Origin: Deferrisomatales bacterium
Lineage (GTDB): Bacteria; Desulfobacterota; Deferrisomatia; Deferrisomatales; JARGFW01
Assembly (NCBI GenBank): GCA_029211085.1
Contig: JARGFW010000014.1
Coordinates: forward strand, 1-47,107
Direction of reading: 5' to 3'
DNA: 47,107 nucleotides
The position numbers and the translations under genes are program-made. How positions within the stretch are numbered: position 1 is the first letter of the stretch; each line of letters starts with the position of its first letter. Positions 17,832-25,610 of this stretch are shown here, one piece after another. Below the pieces are notes generated by a model, which did not search any database, was not told where the DNA came from, and saw nothing but the letters and a program-made list of their open reading frames with translations.

Positions 17832-18718
17832 CCGGCCCCCTCCTCCCCGGCGAGCAGGGGGCCCGGGCAGGATGGGTCCCGGGCGGACAGGTTGACCGAG
17901 CCCCACCCCCCCGGCGCCAGGCCCCGGCAACCGCCCCGACAGCGCCCGGCCACGGCACAGCCGGCGCAGGGTGCCGGGGCATCCGCCAGGCGGCGGCGGA
18001 GTTCCCGCCGGGCTTCGCCGCACCAGATCTCCCGCAGGCCCTTGTCGGCTAGGGTTCCCAGCACTACCGGCAGGGTGCGGCAGGCGGTCACCACGCCCTC
18101 GGCCGACAGGTGGGCCAGAGCGTCCCCAGCCTGGCAGCCGGCGTACTCCCGGAACGGATCCAGTCCAAGGTCCCGGGAAAGAAACAGGTCGTGGATCTTG
18201 AGCTGCAGTTCCGGGGCACCGCCCCTCTGCCACTCGGCCACCGCCCGCTGGCGCTGCAGGGGGGTTAGGGGAGCCGCCGGCGCCGGGGGGTTCCGCACGG
18301 CGACCGTACCACCTCCCGCGGCGCGGGCAGCCGCCAGGGCCCCGGAAAACCACTCCAGGCCTTCTGCTGTGGACCACAGGGCCCAGGTCACGCTGCGGAA
18401 CGCGGCGGCAAACCCGGGGAACGCCGTGGCGACATGGGGGGGCAGGAACAGCAGATCGACGGCGGCAGCCCCAACGGGGGAGAGCTGCGCCAGGGCCGCG
18501 GTCGCCTCCGGGGCTCCGGCGGCCAGGGTGACCCGCGGGGCCCCGGCGACGGCCAGCAGGTCGGCGACGCCGGCCAGACCGGCAAGATGACCCGGCGCCG
18601 GGTCGATCTCCACGAACAGCACCCGGGAGCGCACCAGTTCCCGCCACTGGTCCGCTGCGGAGGAAGGGTCGGCGGGCAGTTCCCATGTGACGCGCAGGGG
18701 GGCGCTGAACTCAGGCAT
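17828..18718 (-). CDS. SPASM-domain protein lacking a radical-SAM cluster motif
   Basis: The 296-residue protein starts APLRVTWELPADPSSAADQW, the position where radical-SAM/SPASM enzymes have their CxxxCxxC, but no such cysteines exist. The N-terminal two-thirds is an alpha/beta region with few cysteines. The last 110 residues carry a SPASM-like set: GCQAGDALAHLSAEGVVTAC, an IWCGEARRELRRRL helix, then CAGCAVAGRCRGGC and a final DPSCPG. It therefore resembles the SPASM-only accessory proteins known from some radical-SAM peptide-modification systems such as GeoRSP, although no modifying enzyme or precursor peptide is visible here. The ATG at 18718 lies inside the end of the DUF1178 gene, and the stop overlaps the desulfurase start. 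Confidence 0.6.
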   Translation of the reverse strand: MPEFSAPLRVTWELPADPSSAADQWRELVRSRVLFVEIDPAPGHLAGLAGVADLLAVAGAPRVTLAAGAPEATAALAQLSPVGAAAVDLLFLPPHVATAFPGFAAAFRSVTWALWSTAEGLEWFSGALAAARAAGGGTVAVRNPPAPAAPLTPLQRQRAVAEWQRGGAPELQLKIHDLFLSRDLGLDPFREYAGCQAGDALAHLSAEGVVTACRTLPVVLGTLADKGLREIWCGEARRELRRRLADAPAPCAGCAVAGRCRGGCRGLAPGGWGSVNLSARDPSCPGPLLAGEEGAG

Positions 18719-19205
18719 CGTACTTCGGCACGGCCACCTTGAGGAACTCCACCCCCTCCTCGCGGAGCTCGGCCTCCTCCTCCGGGGTGGTGGTGCCGCG
18801 GATGTTGCGTGCCACGGCTTCGCCGCTCTCCACCTTGCGCGCCTCGTCGGCGAAACGACTACCCACGTCCTCGAACTGGGTTTCCAGGAACTGCGTCAGG
18901 GCCTGGAAGAACGGCTGTGCCGGCACTCCAGGGGGCCGCTGCCCGGATGCGGCCGCGGCGGACGGGGCAGAGGCCGGTTGGTGGCCGGGCTGGCTCCCGC
19001 TGGGAGCGGCGGGGGGTGGCAGGGCCGGTGCCGAGCGCCTCCCCACATGCACAGAGACGGCGCTGAGCTGTTTCTCCACCCGGCTGGAGCCGCACAGGGG
19101 GCAGGCGATCAGCCCACCGGCCAGCTGGGCGTCGAAGTCCTCCCGGTTGCGGAACCAACCCTCGAAACGGTGGTGCTGGTTGCAGGCCAGGTCAAAGGTG
19201 ATCAT
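18711..19205 (-). CDS. DUF1178 family protein
   Basis: This 164-residue cytoplasmic protein opens MITFDLACNQHHRFEGWFRN and has an N-terminal zinc-ribbon-like pair (CNQHH and CPLCGS, residues 8-42). A Pro/Ala-rich linker of about 45 residues follows, then a helical C-terminal part with the conserved VGSRFADEARKVESGEA and IRGTTTPEEEAELREEGVEF. The family has no established function. It overlaps the SPASM gene by 8 bases and lies 24 bases downstream of the aminotransferase, in a four-gene operon. The Pro/Ala linker is longer and of lower complexity than I would expect for the family. Confidence 0.85.
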   Translation of the reverse strand: MITFDLACNQHHRFEGWFRNREDFDAQLAGGLIACPLCGSSRVEKQLSAVSVHVGRRSAPALPPPAAPSGSQPGHQPASAPSAAAASGQRPPGVPAQPFFQALTQFLETQFEDVGSRFADEARKVESGEAVARNIRGTTTPEEEAELREEGVEFLKVAVPKYDA

Positions 19206-19229
19206 CGGTTCCTTTCGTCCTTGACACTC

Positions 19230-20423
19230 TCACGAGCCCTCCCGCCCGAGGTCTTCCAGGTAGCGCTGTAGGCGGTCCATGCCCTCCTTGATGTTCTCCA
19301 GGGAGTTGGCGTAGGTGAAGCGCAGGTACCCCTCGCCGCCGGGGCCGAAGTCGACCCCGGGGGTGCAGCCCACCCGGGCCTTCGCCAGGATGTCGAACGC
19401 CAGGCGGTAGCAGTCGTCGGTGAGGTGGCGCACGTTGACGAACACGTAGAACGCTCCGGTGGGATGGCAGCGAAACGTGAAGCCCATGCCCTCCAGCCGG
19501 CCGAGCATGTAACGGCGCCGGGCGTCGTAGGTGCGCACCATCTCCGCCACCTCCCGGTCGGTTTGGGACAGGGCGGCGATGCCCGCCTTCTGCACGAAGG
19601 CGTTGGCGGCGATGAACAGGTTCTGCTGCAGTTTCTGGATCGGCCGCACGAACTCCGCCGGGGCGATCAGGTAGCCCAGCCGCCAGCCGGTCATGGCGTA
19701 GAGCTTCGAAAATCCGTTGAGCACGAACGCCCGGTCGCTGAACTCCAGGGCGGAACGCGCCTGCCCCTCGTACACGAGGCCGTGGTAGATCTCGTCGGAC
19801 ACCACGAACGCCCCGGCGCCCTCCACCCGGCGCACCACCTCCTCGAGCCGCGCGCCGTCGATCAGGGTGCCCGTGGGGTTGGCCGGGGAGTTCACCATGG
19901 CCGCCTTGGTGCGCGACCCCAGCACCGCCGCCAGATCCTCGGGCACGAACTGGAACTCGTCCTCCTCCCGCACCGGCACGTAGACCGGTTCCCCGTCGCA
20001 GAACGTGACGAAGTTGGGGTAGCAAGCGTAGTGGGGGTCGGTGAGGGCAACCTGGTCCCCCGGATCGAGCAGCGCGGCGAAGGTGAGGAAGATCGCCGGG
20101 GACGTGCCGTTGGTGACCACTACCCGCTCCGGGTCCACGTCCACCCCGTAGCGCGCCCGGTAGTGGGCGGCGATGCTGTCGCGCAGCTCGTAGAGCCCCA
20201 GGCTGTGGGTGTAGTGGGTCTCCCCCGCCTCCAGGGCCGCGATCGCGGCCTCGCGCACCGCCAGGGGGGTCTCGAAGTCCGGTTCGCCCACCTCCAGATG
20301 CACGATGTGCTCGCCACCGCGCTCCATGGCCTGGGCGGTCTCGAGCACGTCCATGGCGATGAAACTGGGGATCTCCCGGGCCTTGCGGGACACCGGCGAG
20401 GGACACGGGGTGGCAGGGGTCAT
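19230..20423 (-). CDS. Class I/II pyridoxal-phosphate aminotransferase
   Basis: The 397-residue fold-type I aminotransferase resembles the aspartate/alanine group of subgroup I-gamma. It has LEVGEPDFETP near the N-terminus, VTNGTSPAIFL, NSPANPTGT (cofactor Asn), SDEIYHGLVY (Asp-Tyr), the Schiff-base lysine in NGFSKLYAMTGWRLGY, and RFTYANSLENI, where the conserved Arg contacts the substrate carboxylate. The ATG at 20423 follows GGGAGC, with an extended -10 promoter about 50 bases upstream. It leads the DUF1178-SPASM-desulfurase operon. The exact substrate cannot be assigned; aspartate or alanine with 2-oxoglutarate is most likely. Confidence 0.85.
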   Translation of the reverse strand: MTPATPCPSPVSRKAREIPSFIAMDVLETAQAMERGGEHIVHLEVGEPDFETPLAVREAAIAALEAGETHYTHSLGLYELRDSIAAHYRARYGVDVDPERVVVTNGTSPAIFLTFAALLDPGDQVALTDPHYACYPNFVTFCDGEPVYVPVREEDEFQFVPEDLAAVLGSRTKAAMVNSPANPTGTLIDGARLEEVVRRVEGAGAFVVSDEIYHGLVYEGQARSALEFSDRAFVLNGFSKLYAMTGWRLGYLIAPAEFVRPIQKLQQNLFIAANAFVQKAGIAALSQTDREVAEMVRTYDARRRYMLGRLEGMGFTFRCHPTGAFYVFVNVRHLTDDCYRLAFDILAKARVGCTPGVDFGPGGEGYLRFTYANSLENIKEGMDRLQRYLEDLGREGS

Positions 20424-20468
20424 GGGTTGCTCCCGAAACAAACCCGAAACATACGGCTCAGGGTCCGG

Positions 20469-20498
20469 AGTGTAGCAGGGGCCCCGAAGAACCGGCAA
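20469..20498 (-). promoter_or_regulatory. Promoter of the aminotransferase-SPASM-desulfurase operon
   Basis: On the minus strand TTGCCG (20493-20498) and TACACT (20469-20474) are 18 bases apart, and TGC immediately precedes the -10, giving an extended -10 element. The expected start lies about 40 bases before the aminotransferase ATG. Confidence 0.5.
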
Positions 20499-20514
20499 GC
20501 ATGCCGCGCCGGCC

Positions 20515-20543
20515 TTGAGGGCGCGCCGCAACTGTCCTACCCT
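20515..20543 (+). promoter_or_regulatory. Promoter of the small gene and TonB-like gene
   Basis: TTGAGG (20515-20520) and TACCCT (20538-20543) are spaced by 17 bases, 39 bases upstream of the GTG at 20583. Together with the opposing promoter at 20469-20498, this makes a compact divergent promoter region. Confidence 0.45.
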
Positions 20544-20582
20544 GGGGCGAACCCAACTGTCCGTCGCGTCTCGAGGAACTCC

Positions 20583-20957
20583 GTGGTCCGCATCGTCATC
20601 GAAACCAGCCTCCCGTCTTCCACCATGCCTGGAGTGCGTGCGCTGCTGGCCCCTGGTTCCCTGCCGGCCGGGGCCGTTGGTCACCTGGAAGACCGCCAGG
20701 ACACGGGACTGTGTACCGGCCTGGCCCGGGGAGGCAAAAGGGACTGGGTGCCGTGCTGGATCTCCCTGGAGTTCTCCGACACCCACGACCCAGGTCTCCC
20801 AAAGACGTTGCGCGGGCTGCGCAGCGCGGTGGTGGAGGCCGCTCGCCTGGGGGGGCTGGAACTCCGTCTGGTTCCCGCTGCCGTGCAGTGGGGAGAGACG
20901 TACCGCCGGGTGAGGGATCTGGAAGAGGTGCTGCGCCTGCCCGCGGCAGCCGGCTGA
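20583..20957 (+). CDS. Hypothetical protein, 124 residues
   Basis: I do not recognise this protein. The GTG at 20583 has GAGGAA at the right distance and a plausible promoter upstream. It begins MVRIVIETSLPSSTMPGVRA and has two cysteines (TGLC and VPCW) in a central basic stretch, with a C-terminal half of mixed strands and helices (AARLGGLELRLVPAAVQWGE). No signal peptide or membrane helix is present. It ends 4 bases before the TonB-like gene, so cotranscription is likely. Codon use and composition match the neighbours. It could be a conserved small protein of this lineage. Confidence 0.55.
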   Translation: MVRIVIETSLPSSTMPGVRALLAPGSLPAGAVGHLEDRQDTGLCTGLARGGKRDWVPCWISLEFSDTHDPGLPKTLRGLRSAVVEAARLGGLELRLVPAAVQWGETYRRVRDLEEVLRLPAAAG

Positions 20958-20961
20958 TCCC

Positions 20962-21798
20962 GTGGATCTTCGCCGTGATCTGCTCCCGCCCCTGATGGCC
21001 CTGGCAATCTCCCTGGGCCTGCACGGCGCGCTGTTCGGTGTGCGTCCCCTGTGGTGGACGCAGCCTCCGCCCGAACCGATAGACACGGTGGTGGTCGAGC
21101 TCCTCGACGAGCCTGGCCCGGCGGCGCCCGTGGCACGCCCGGTGGAGCCCCAACGCCCCCCTGCGGCGGCGCCGCCTCCCCCGCCGCGACCCCCACCCGT
21201 GCCCGCGGCACCGAGGCCTCCACCGCCTTCTCCACCCGTCGAGGCAGTCTCCGAACCGGAGCCGGCGCCCCCTCCGCCACCGGACCAACCGGCCCAGCCG
21301 GCCCAGCCGGCCCAACCGGCGCCCATCGTGGCGGACGTTGCGCCGGAGCCGGATCCGGAGTTGGAGGTGGTCCCCCCGCCACCCAGCCTGACCGACCTGT
21401 TGCCCCGCGCCTCCGACCTGCAGCGCTTCGCCGGCCGGGCTGAACTACCCGACCCCACCGCCGCCGGGGTGCGGGAGGCCACCCTCAGCCTCGGCACCGA
21501 AGATTTACGCTACCGGGGATATCTGGAGACGGTGCACGCCGCGATCGATCGCTCGGAAAAATGGAAGGAGGCGGTGTTGATGGGTGGCGGCGGCGGGGTA
21601 GTGGTGGTGCGCATGACCGTCACCTCCCTCGGACAGCTGGTGTCGGCCGTGGTCACCCGCAGTTCCGGCAGCCACCTCCTGGACAGCGCCGCCCTGGATG
21701 CCGTGGAGCGCGCCCACATCCCCCCGTTCCCGTCCCACTGGAAGGTCGAGAAACTCCACCTGCACGCCCAGTTCAACTATGCGTTGGTGACGGATTGA
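20962..21798 (+). CDS. TonB-like energy transducer
   Basis: The 278-residue protein has a short cytoplasmic N-terminus and one transmembrane helix (about residues 10-28, LMALAISLGLHGALFGV). A proline-rich periplasmic spacer (about 35-135) includes tandem QPAQPAQPAQPA, and a C-terminal TonB/TolA-type domain follows (VVVRMTVTSLGQLVSAVVTR and SSGSHLLDSAALDAVERAHI). Such proteins carry proton-motive force from ExbB/ExbD to outer-membrane receptors. No exbBD or receptor gene is in the window. The GTG at 20962 closely follows the small gene. It converges on the Hpt gene with only 8 bases between stops. Confidence 0.82.
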   Translation: MDLRRDLLPPLMALAISLGLHGALFGVRPLWWTQPPPEPIDTVVVELLDEPGPAAPVARPVEPQRPPAAAPPPPPRPPPVPAAPRPPPPSPPVEAVSEPEPAPPPPPDQPAQPAQPAQPAPIVADVAPEPDPELEVVPPPPSLTDLLPRASDLQRFAGRAELPDPTAAGVREATLSLGTEDLRYRGYLETVHAAIDRSEKWKEAVLMGGGGGVVVVRMTVTSLGQLVSAVVTRSSGSHLLDSAALDAVERAHIPPFPSHWKVEKLHLHAQFNYALVTD

Positions 21799-21806
21799 CG
21801 GGGGGA

Positions 21807-22244
21807 TCAGCCCTCGACGCTAGCCAGGAACCCGCCGAGGGCTTCGCAAAGGTGTGCAAGACACTGTTCCAGCACCACCAGGCGTTGTTCGGCCGGGGCC
21901 AGGTCGTCTCCGGCCGCGACCTGCTCCAGCTTCTCTGCCGCGTCTCTCACCGCGGGAGCACGCAGGATGCCGGCGTTTCCCTTGAGACGGTGAATCAGGT
22001 GCTGTAGGCGGGTTCGGTCCCCGTCGCGCACGGCGTCGCGCAGCCGCAGGGTGACCTGGGGGTGGTCGTCAAGGAACGCGCGCGCTACCCGGGCCACCGC
22101 TTCCCGGTTGCCACGCAGGGTGCGCAGCAGTTGGGTGTCGTCCCATACCGGGTTCCGGATGCTCCCCCCACCGCCGCCCAGAGCGGCACAGCACCGCGAC
22201 AGGGAACGGGTGCTGGAGACGGGCCAGACGGGTTCGATGGACAT
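21807..22244 (-). CDS. Orphan Hpt (histidine phosphotransfer) domain protein
   Basis: The 145-residue protein has a low-complexity N-terminus of about 30 residues including a glycine run, then a four-helix HPt domain. The phospho-acceptor His lies in LIHRLKGNAGILRAP (about residue 90), matching the HxLKG consensus. It should relay phosphate between a hybrid kinase and a response regulator. No kinase or regulator is adjacent; the nearest receiver protein is the REC-HisKA protein at 33.6 kb. The ATG at 22244 follows GGAGGGG. Confidence 0.8.
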   Translation of the reverse strand: MSIEPVWPVSSTRSLSRCCAALGGGGGSIRNPVWDDTQLLRTLRGNREAVARVARAFLDDHPQVTLRLRDAVRDGDRTRLQHLIHRLKGNAGILRAPAVRDAAEKLEQVAAGDDLAPAEQRLVVLEQCLAHLCEALGGFLASVEG

Positions 22245-22335
22245 GGTCCCCTCCGTGGGAAGACCTCGCGGGCGGCGCGGCGTATGCCCCTGCATCGGCA
22301 GCACAGGGGCCAGGCTTGAGTCCGGGAACGGCCCC

Positions 22336-23214
22336 TCAGCCCGGCAGCACCTCGGCCCAGACCAGGCGGTCGGCGCCCAGTTTGGACACGGCCTGGTACG
22401 GGGGGTTGAGCTCCGAGCGGGCGAACAGGGTGTTGCCCCGGGACCACAAGGTGTGGGAATCCTGGTCGTTTTCCCGGCGCACCGCGTCGCACCGCTGGCA
22501 CTCCCGGGCACAGTGCAGCGGATCCTCCGCGTAGTCGCAGGCTGGGGTCACCGTCACCGGGATCCAGGGGGCGCAGACCGTCAGGTCGATCCCTCGGGGC
22601 AGGTGGGGCCGGGCGGTGCCCTGGAGCAGGAAGTCCAGTTCCACCCGTCCGATCCCGAGTTCCAGAAGCAACTCCACGTTGACCGGATCGTTCCAGGCAC
22701 TGCCGCGCAGGGCCAGCGCCTCCTCGGGAGCCGCCTCCGTAGTCAACTGCAGCACCCGGGGCCCCCGCCGCTGGCGACCCAGCAGTCGCCCCGCCCCCAG
22801 CTTCAGCGGCAGCCGCTCCGCCGCCGCCCACCGCAGCAGTCCCCAATCGTTGCACACACACTCGGCGTCGGGCGCCTGGGCGGCGAACCCCCCCAGATAC
22901 TCCATCAGGTCGGCGAGAACCCCCTCCCGGAGCACCGGGGTGACCAGTGAGAACCCGCGGCCCATCGCGGCGCACCCCTGCGCCACGGCCACGGCGTCGG
23001 CCAGGGGTGGCAGACGCCGCGGACAGAACTCGGCGCCGTAGGCCACCCCGTCGTAGCCCGGGAGGTCCACCAGAGAGGCGGGGGATGCCTCGTCCCCGGC
23101 CCTCAGATAGAGCTGGAAGATGGGCTCCGAACCAGGAGGTCGGCGACTGTGGGTTCGCCTGAATACAGGATTCTTCTTGTGTGCCCTGAGCTTACGCTTG
23201 TTTGCCAAGGTCAA
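22336..23214 (-). CDS. U32-family (UbiV-like) protein
   Basis: From about residue 33 the 292-residue product resembles UbiV and the U32 peptidase-like family. It has YDGVAYGAEFCPRRL, where UbiV has its first cluster cysteine, then CVCNDWGLLRWAAAERLPLK and a C-terminal cysteine group C-x11-C-x8-C-x3-C-x2-C starting at TVCAPW. Family members bind a 4Fe-4S cluster and act in O2-independent hydroxylation or RNA modification; the substrate here is unknown. The start is doubtful. The frame opens at TTG 23214, directly after a broken integrase, with a basic N-terminal 30 residues foreign to the family, and the next ATG is at codon 84. The original 5' end may have been altered by the integration. Confidence 0.6.
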   Translation of the reverse strand: MTLANKRKLRAHKKNPVFRRTHSRRPPGSEPIFQLYLRAGDEASPASLVDLPGYDGVAYGAEFCPRRLPPLADAVAVAQGCAAMGRGFSLVTPVLREGVLADLMEYLGGFAAQAPDAECVCNDWGLLRWAAAERLPLKLGAGRLLGRQRRGPRVLQLTTEAAPEEALALRGSAWNDPVNVELLLELGIGRVELDFLLQGTARPHLPRGIDLTVCAPWIPVTVTPACDYAEDPLHCARECQRCDAVRRENDQDSHTLWSRGNTLFARSELNPPYQAVSKLGADRLVWAEVLPG

Positions 23215-23216
23215 TT

Positions 23217-23600
23217 CTAGATCCCGGTTGCGGTTGGCTTGCGGGTGGTTGGGTCATCCAGGGCGGCTACCTGTCCCCGATCGTCCCCCGGAACGGGGCG
23301 CCCGTAGGCCTCCACCGTGGTGGAACTCGAATGCTGCCCCAGCCGGTCGCAGATGTAAACCAGACTGCCGCCGTTCTGGATCCGTTGGGTCGCGCAGGGG
23401 TGCCGCAGGTGGTGAATCCGGATCGAGGCCCGCCCCGCTTTCCCTGGCGCCTCGGGATACGGCCTTGGGAAGCCAAGGGTCGGCATGGGGCAACCCGCCC
23501 TCCTCCGTGGTGAACAGCCACTCGACCACCTCGGTCCATCCCTTGCCCAGGGCCTCTTTCTTGCGCTCGGCCAGGTGCCTGCCAAGGACCCCAACGAACG
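23217..23600 (-). pseudogene. Remnant of a phage-type tyrosine recombinase
   Basis: Two minus-strand frames together give the C-terminal catalytic part of a phage integrase. The upstream frame encodes LGRHLAERKKEALGKGWTEV and EWLFTTEEG (about 23586-23494). The downstream frame, shifted, encodes IRIHHLRHPCATQRIQNGGS, LVYICDRLGQHSSSTTVEAY and GRPVPG (to 23217). The HxLRH box (around 23414-23400) and the catalytic Tyr (about 23306) survive, but at least one frameshift near 23490 and loss of the N-terminal domains make it non-functional. It marks an old integration between mobB and the U32-like gene. No attachment-site duplication is obvious. Confidence 0.75.
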
Positions 23601-23754
23601 GGGGACAGACGTTTCGGGAGCTACCCGAGCCGCAAAACGCCGTGTCTATCCGCCCCCCCCTCACAGACCACGGTTCTGGGTTGCGCATCGGTTGCGGATC
23701 ACGATGGATTCGTCGCAATCGGAGGAGTTCCGATCGCAGGAGAATCGCTGAAAC

Positions 23755-24276
23755 TCAAGCTTCCGGAAAGAGCGAATGCACCAGGATGTCGGCGACCCCT
23801 TCGGCGTCGTCCAGGGACACCACCGGTGCCCCCCCCTGCAGGTCCACGATGTCGGTGGCGACACAGAGCACGTCGTCGGTCCATCGCAGTTCCCTCTCCA
23901 CTCCGGCGCGCACCACCTCGATGCGCGGGTGCCCGGTCAGCCCCTTGAACCCCTCCACCAGGAGCAGGCGCACCCCAGGTGGACAGTGATGGGCCAGTTG
24001 CGCGGGGTCCAGGTCCACGGGCCGGTCGGCCCACGCGGTGATCTGATCTCCGGCCACCAGGAAGGTGGCCCGGGCACCGGCGTGTCGGTGCCGCCAGGTG
24101 TCCTTGCCGGAACGGTCGGTCTCCACCCGCCCCCGGTGGTGCTTGACCGTGGCGCACGGCACCCCCCGGGCCGCCAGCGCCGGGATCAGCCGTTCCACCA
24201 GGGTGGTCTTGCCGCTGCCCGAACGTCCGGACACCAGGCAGACCCGCGGCGTCTCCCCGGGCGCCGGCTTGTTCAT
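23755..24276 (-). CDS. mobB: Molybdopterin-guanine dinucleotide biosynthesis adaptor protein
   Basis: The 173-residue P-loop GTP-binding protein shows Walker A GRSGSGKTTLVERLI near the N-terminus, the family strand TVKHHRGRVETDRSGKDTWR, and LLLVEGFKGL. MobB assists MobA in adding GMP to molybdenum cofactor. The ATG at 24276 overlaps the moeA stop (ATGA), supporting coupled expression. No mobA is visible. The length is typical. Confidence 0.92.
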   Translation of the reverse strand: MNKPAPGETPRVCLVSGRSGSGKTTLVERLIPALAARGVPCATVKHHRGRVETDRSGKDTWRHRHAGARATFLVAGDQITAWADRPVDLDPAQLAHHCPPGVRLLLVEGFKGLTGHPRIEVVRAGVERELRWTDDVLCVATDIVDLQGGAPVVSLDDAEGVADILVHSLFPEA

Positions 24277-25523
24277 GCCGCGCCACCGCCCGGCAGACCG
24301 GGCTGTTGCCCATCCAGGAAAGCGGTGTCGTAGAGCTGCACGTGGACCCGCTCGCCGGGCTGCGCCCCGTTCGCCTCCCGGGGCACCACCAGCAGCGCGT
24401 TGGCCTCCACCAGGGTGCGCAGGATGCCGGAACCCTGGCTCTTTAGACTCACCACCACCAGTTCGGAGCCGCGCCGCTCCACCCGGCATCGCACGAAGTC
24501 GGTGCGCCCGGGCTTGGTTTGCAGCGCCCCGGCTTCCGGCAGCAGGACTGCCTCCAGCACCGGACGAAACGGGCGGGCGTGGCCCTGCATCACCCGCAGG
24601 GCCGGCCGCACGAACTCCTCGAACACCACCATGGCCGAGACCGGGTTGCCCGGCAGCCCGAACACGGGCACCCGTCCGCTGCGGCCGAACACGAACGGCT
24701 TGCCCGGCTTCATCGCCACCTTCCAGAAGCGCACCGCAACCCCGGCCTTCTCCAGCACCGGCCGCACGTAGTCGTAGTCCCCCATGGACACGCCGCCGGT
24801 GGTGATCACCGCGTCGGCGGTGACCGCTCGCTGCAGCATCTCCAGCAGACCGTCCGGATCGTCGCGCCCGATACCCAGGATGATCGGCGTCCCGCCCGCC
24901 TCGGCGATCTGGGCCGCCACCCCGTAGGAGTTGGAGTTGACGATGCGGCCCCCGTCGGTGGCAGCGTCAATGTCCACGATCTCGTCACCGGTGGCCAACA
25001 CCGCGACCCGCGGCCGCTGGTGCACGGACACGAAGGAGCGCCCCAGGCTGGCCAGCATGCCCACCTCGGCCGGGCGCATCCCGGTGCCCCGGGGGATGAC
25101 CAACTGCCCCGCTTTCACGTCTTCTCCGGCGGGGCGGATGTTGGCGCCCAGCCGGGGCAACTGGAGGATCTCCACCCGGTCGCCCGCGCGACGGGTGTCC
25201 TCCACCGGCACCACGGTGTCGGCGCCCTCGGGCACCGGCGCCCCGGTCATGATCTTGGCGGCCTCGCCGGACTGCAGGGCCCGGCTGCCTTCCCCCCCGG
25301 CGGGGATCGACTCCAGCACGTGCAACCCCTGGCCGCGTTCCGCGTCGGCCAGGCGCAGCGCATACCCATCCATCCCGGAGTTGTCCCGGGGCGGCAGGTC
25401 ACGGGACGCGCGAATCTCCTCGGCCAGCACCCGGCCCCGGGCGTCCAGCAGGGAAACCTGCTCCGGGGGGAGCGGGGCGAGATCTTTCAGTATGATGTCG
25501 AGAGCTTCCGCGACCGGCAGCAT
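24273..25523 (-). CDS. moeA: Molybdopterin molybdenumtransferase
   Basis: The 416-residue protein inserts molybdate into adenylylated molybdopterin. It begins MLPVAEALDIILKDL and has GRVLAEEIRASRDLPPRDNS followed by GMDGYAL. The MoCF-binding core reads TTGGVSMGDYDYV, FGLPGNPVSAMV follows, and the C-terminal beta domain ends in the QLYDTAFLDG stretch. The ATG at 25523 follows GGAGG with 6-base spacing. Together with mobB it indicates bis-MGD-type molybdoenzymes in this organism. The gap upstream carries another repeat-like element. Confidence 0.96.
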   Translation of the reverse strand: MLPVAEALDIILKDLAPLPPEQVSLLDARGRVLAEEIRASRDLPPRDNSGMDGYALRLADAERGQGLHVLESIPAGGEGSRALQSGEAAKIMTGAPVPEGADTVVPVEDTRRAGDRVEILQLPRLGANIRPAGEDVKAGQLVIPRGTGMRPAEVGMLASLGRSFVSVHQRPRVAVLATGDEIVDIDAATDGGRIVNSNSYGVAAQIAEAGGTPIILGIGRDDPDGLLEMLQRAVTADAVITTGGVSMGDYDYVRPVLEKAGVAVRFWKVAMKPGKPFVFGRSGRVPVFGLPGNPVSAMVVFEEFVRPALRVMQGHARPFRPVLEAVLLPEAGALQTKPGRTDFVRCRVERRGSELVVVSLKSQGSGILRTLVEANALLVVPREANGAQPGERVHVQLYDTAFLDGQQPGLPGGGAA

Positions 25524-25569
25524 CCAGGCCTCCGTGGAACGGCGTGAAAAACGGCAAAGGGGCGCAATA

Positions 25570-25586
25570 AACCGCATTTTGCGGTT
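25570..25586. repeat. Small inverted repeat upstream of moeA
   Basis: AACCGCA and TGCGGTT are separated by TTT, about 47 bases before the moeA ATG. It may form a leader hairpin or an operator; no T-run follows. Confidence 0.5.
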
Positions 25587-25610
25587 GGAACTGCCAAGGA
25601 ACCCCTATGG

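Noticed and set aside
19425-20957. A 510-codon plus-strand frame
   Set aside because: Most of it is the antisense shadow of the aminotransferase. Only the last 124 codons, from the GTG at 20583, have their own start signals.
19230-21497. A 755-codon minus-strand frame extending the aminotransferase
   Set aside because: The extension runs antisense through the TonB-like gene and contains low-complexity Gly/Ser runs; the ATG at 20423 gives a normal-length enzyme.
23595-23754. Further integrase N-terminal sequence upstream of the remnant
   Set aside because: No frame in this stretch shows recognisable integrase SAM-like or AP2-like segments.
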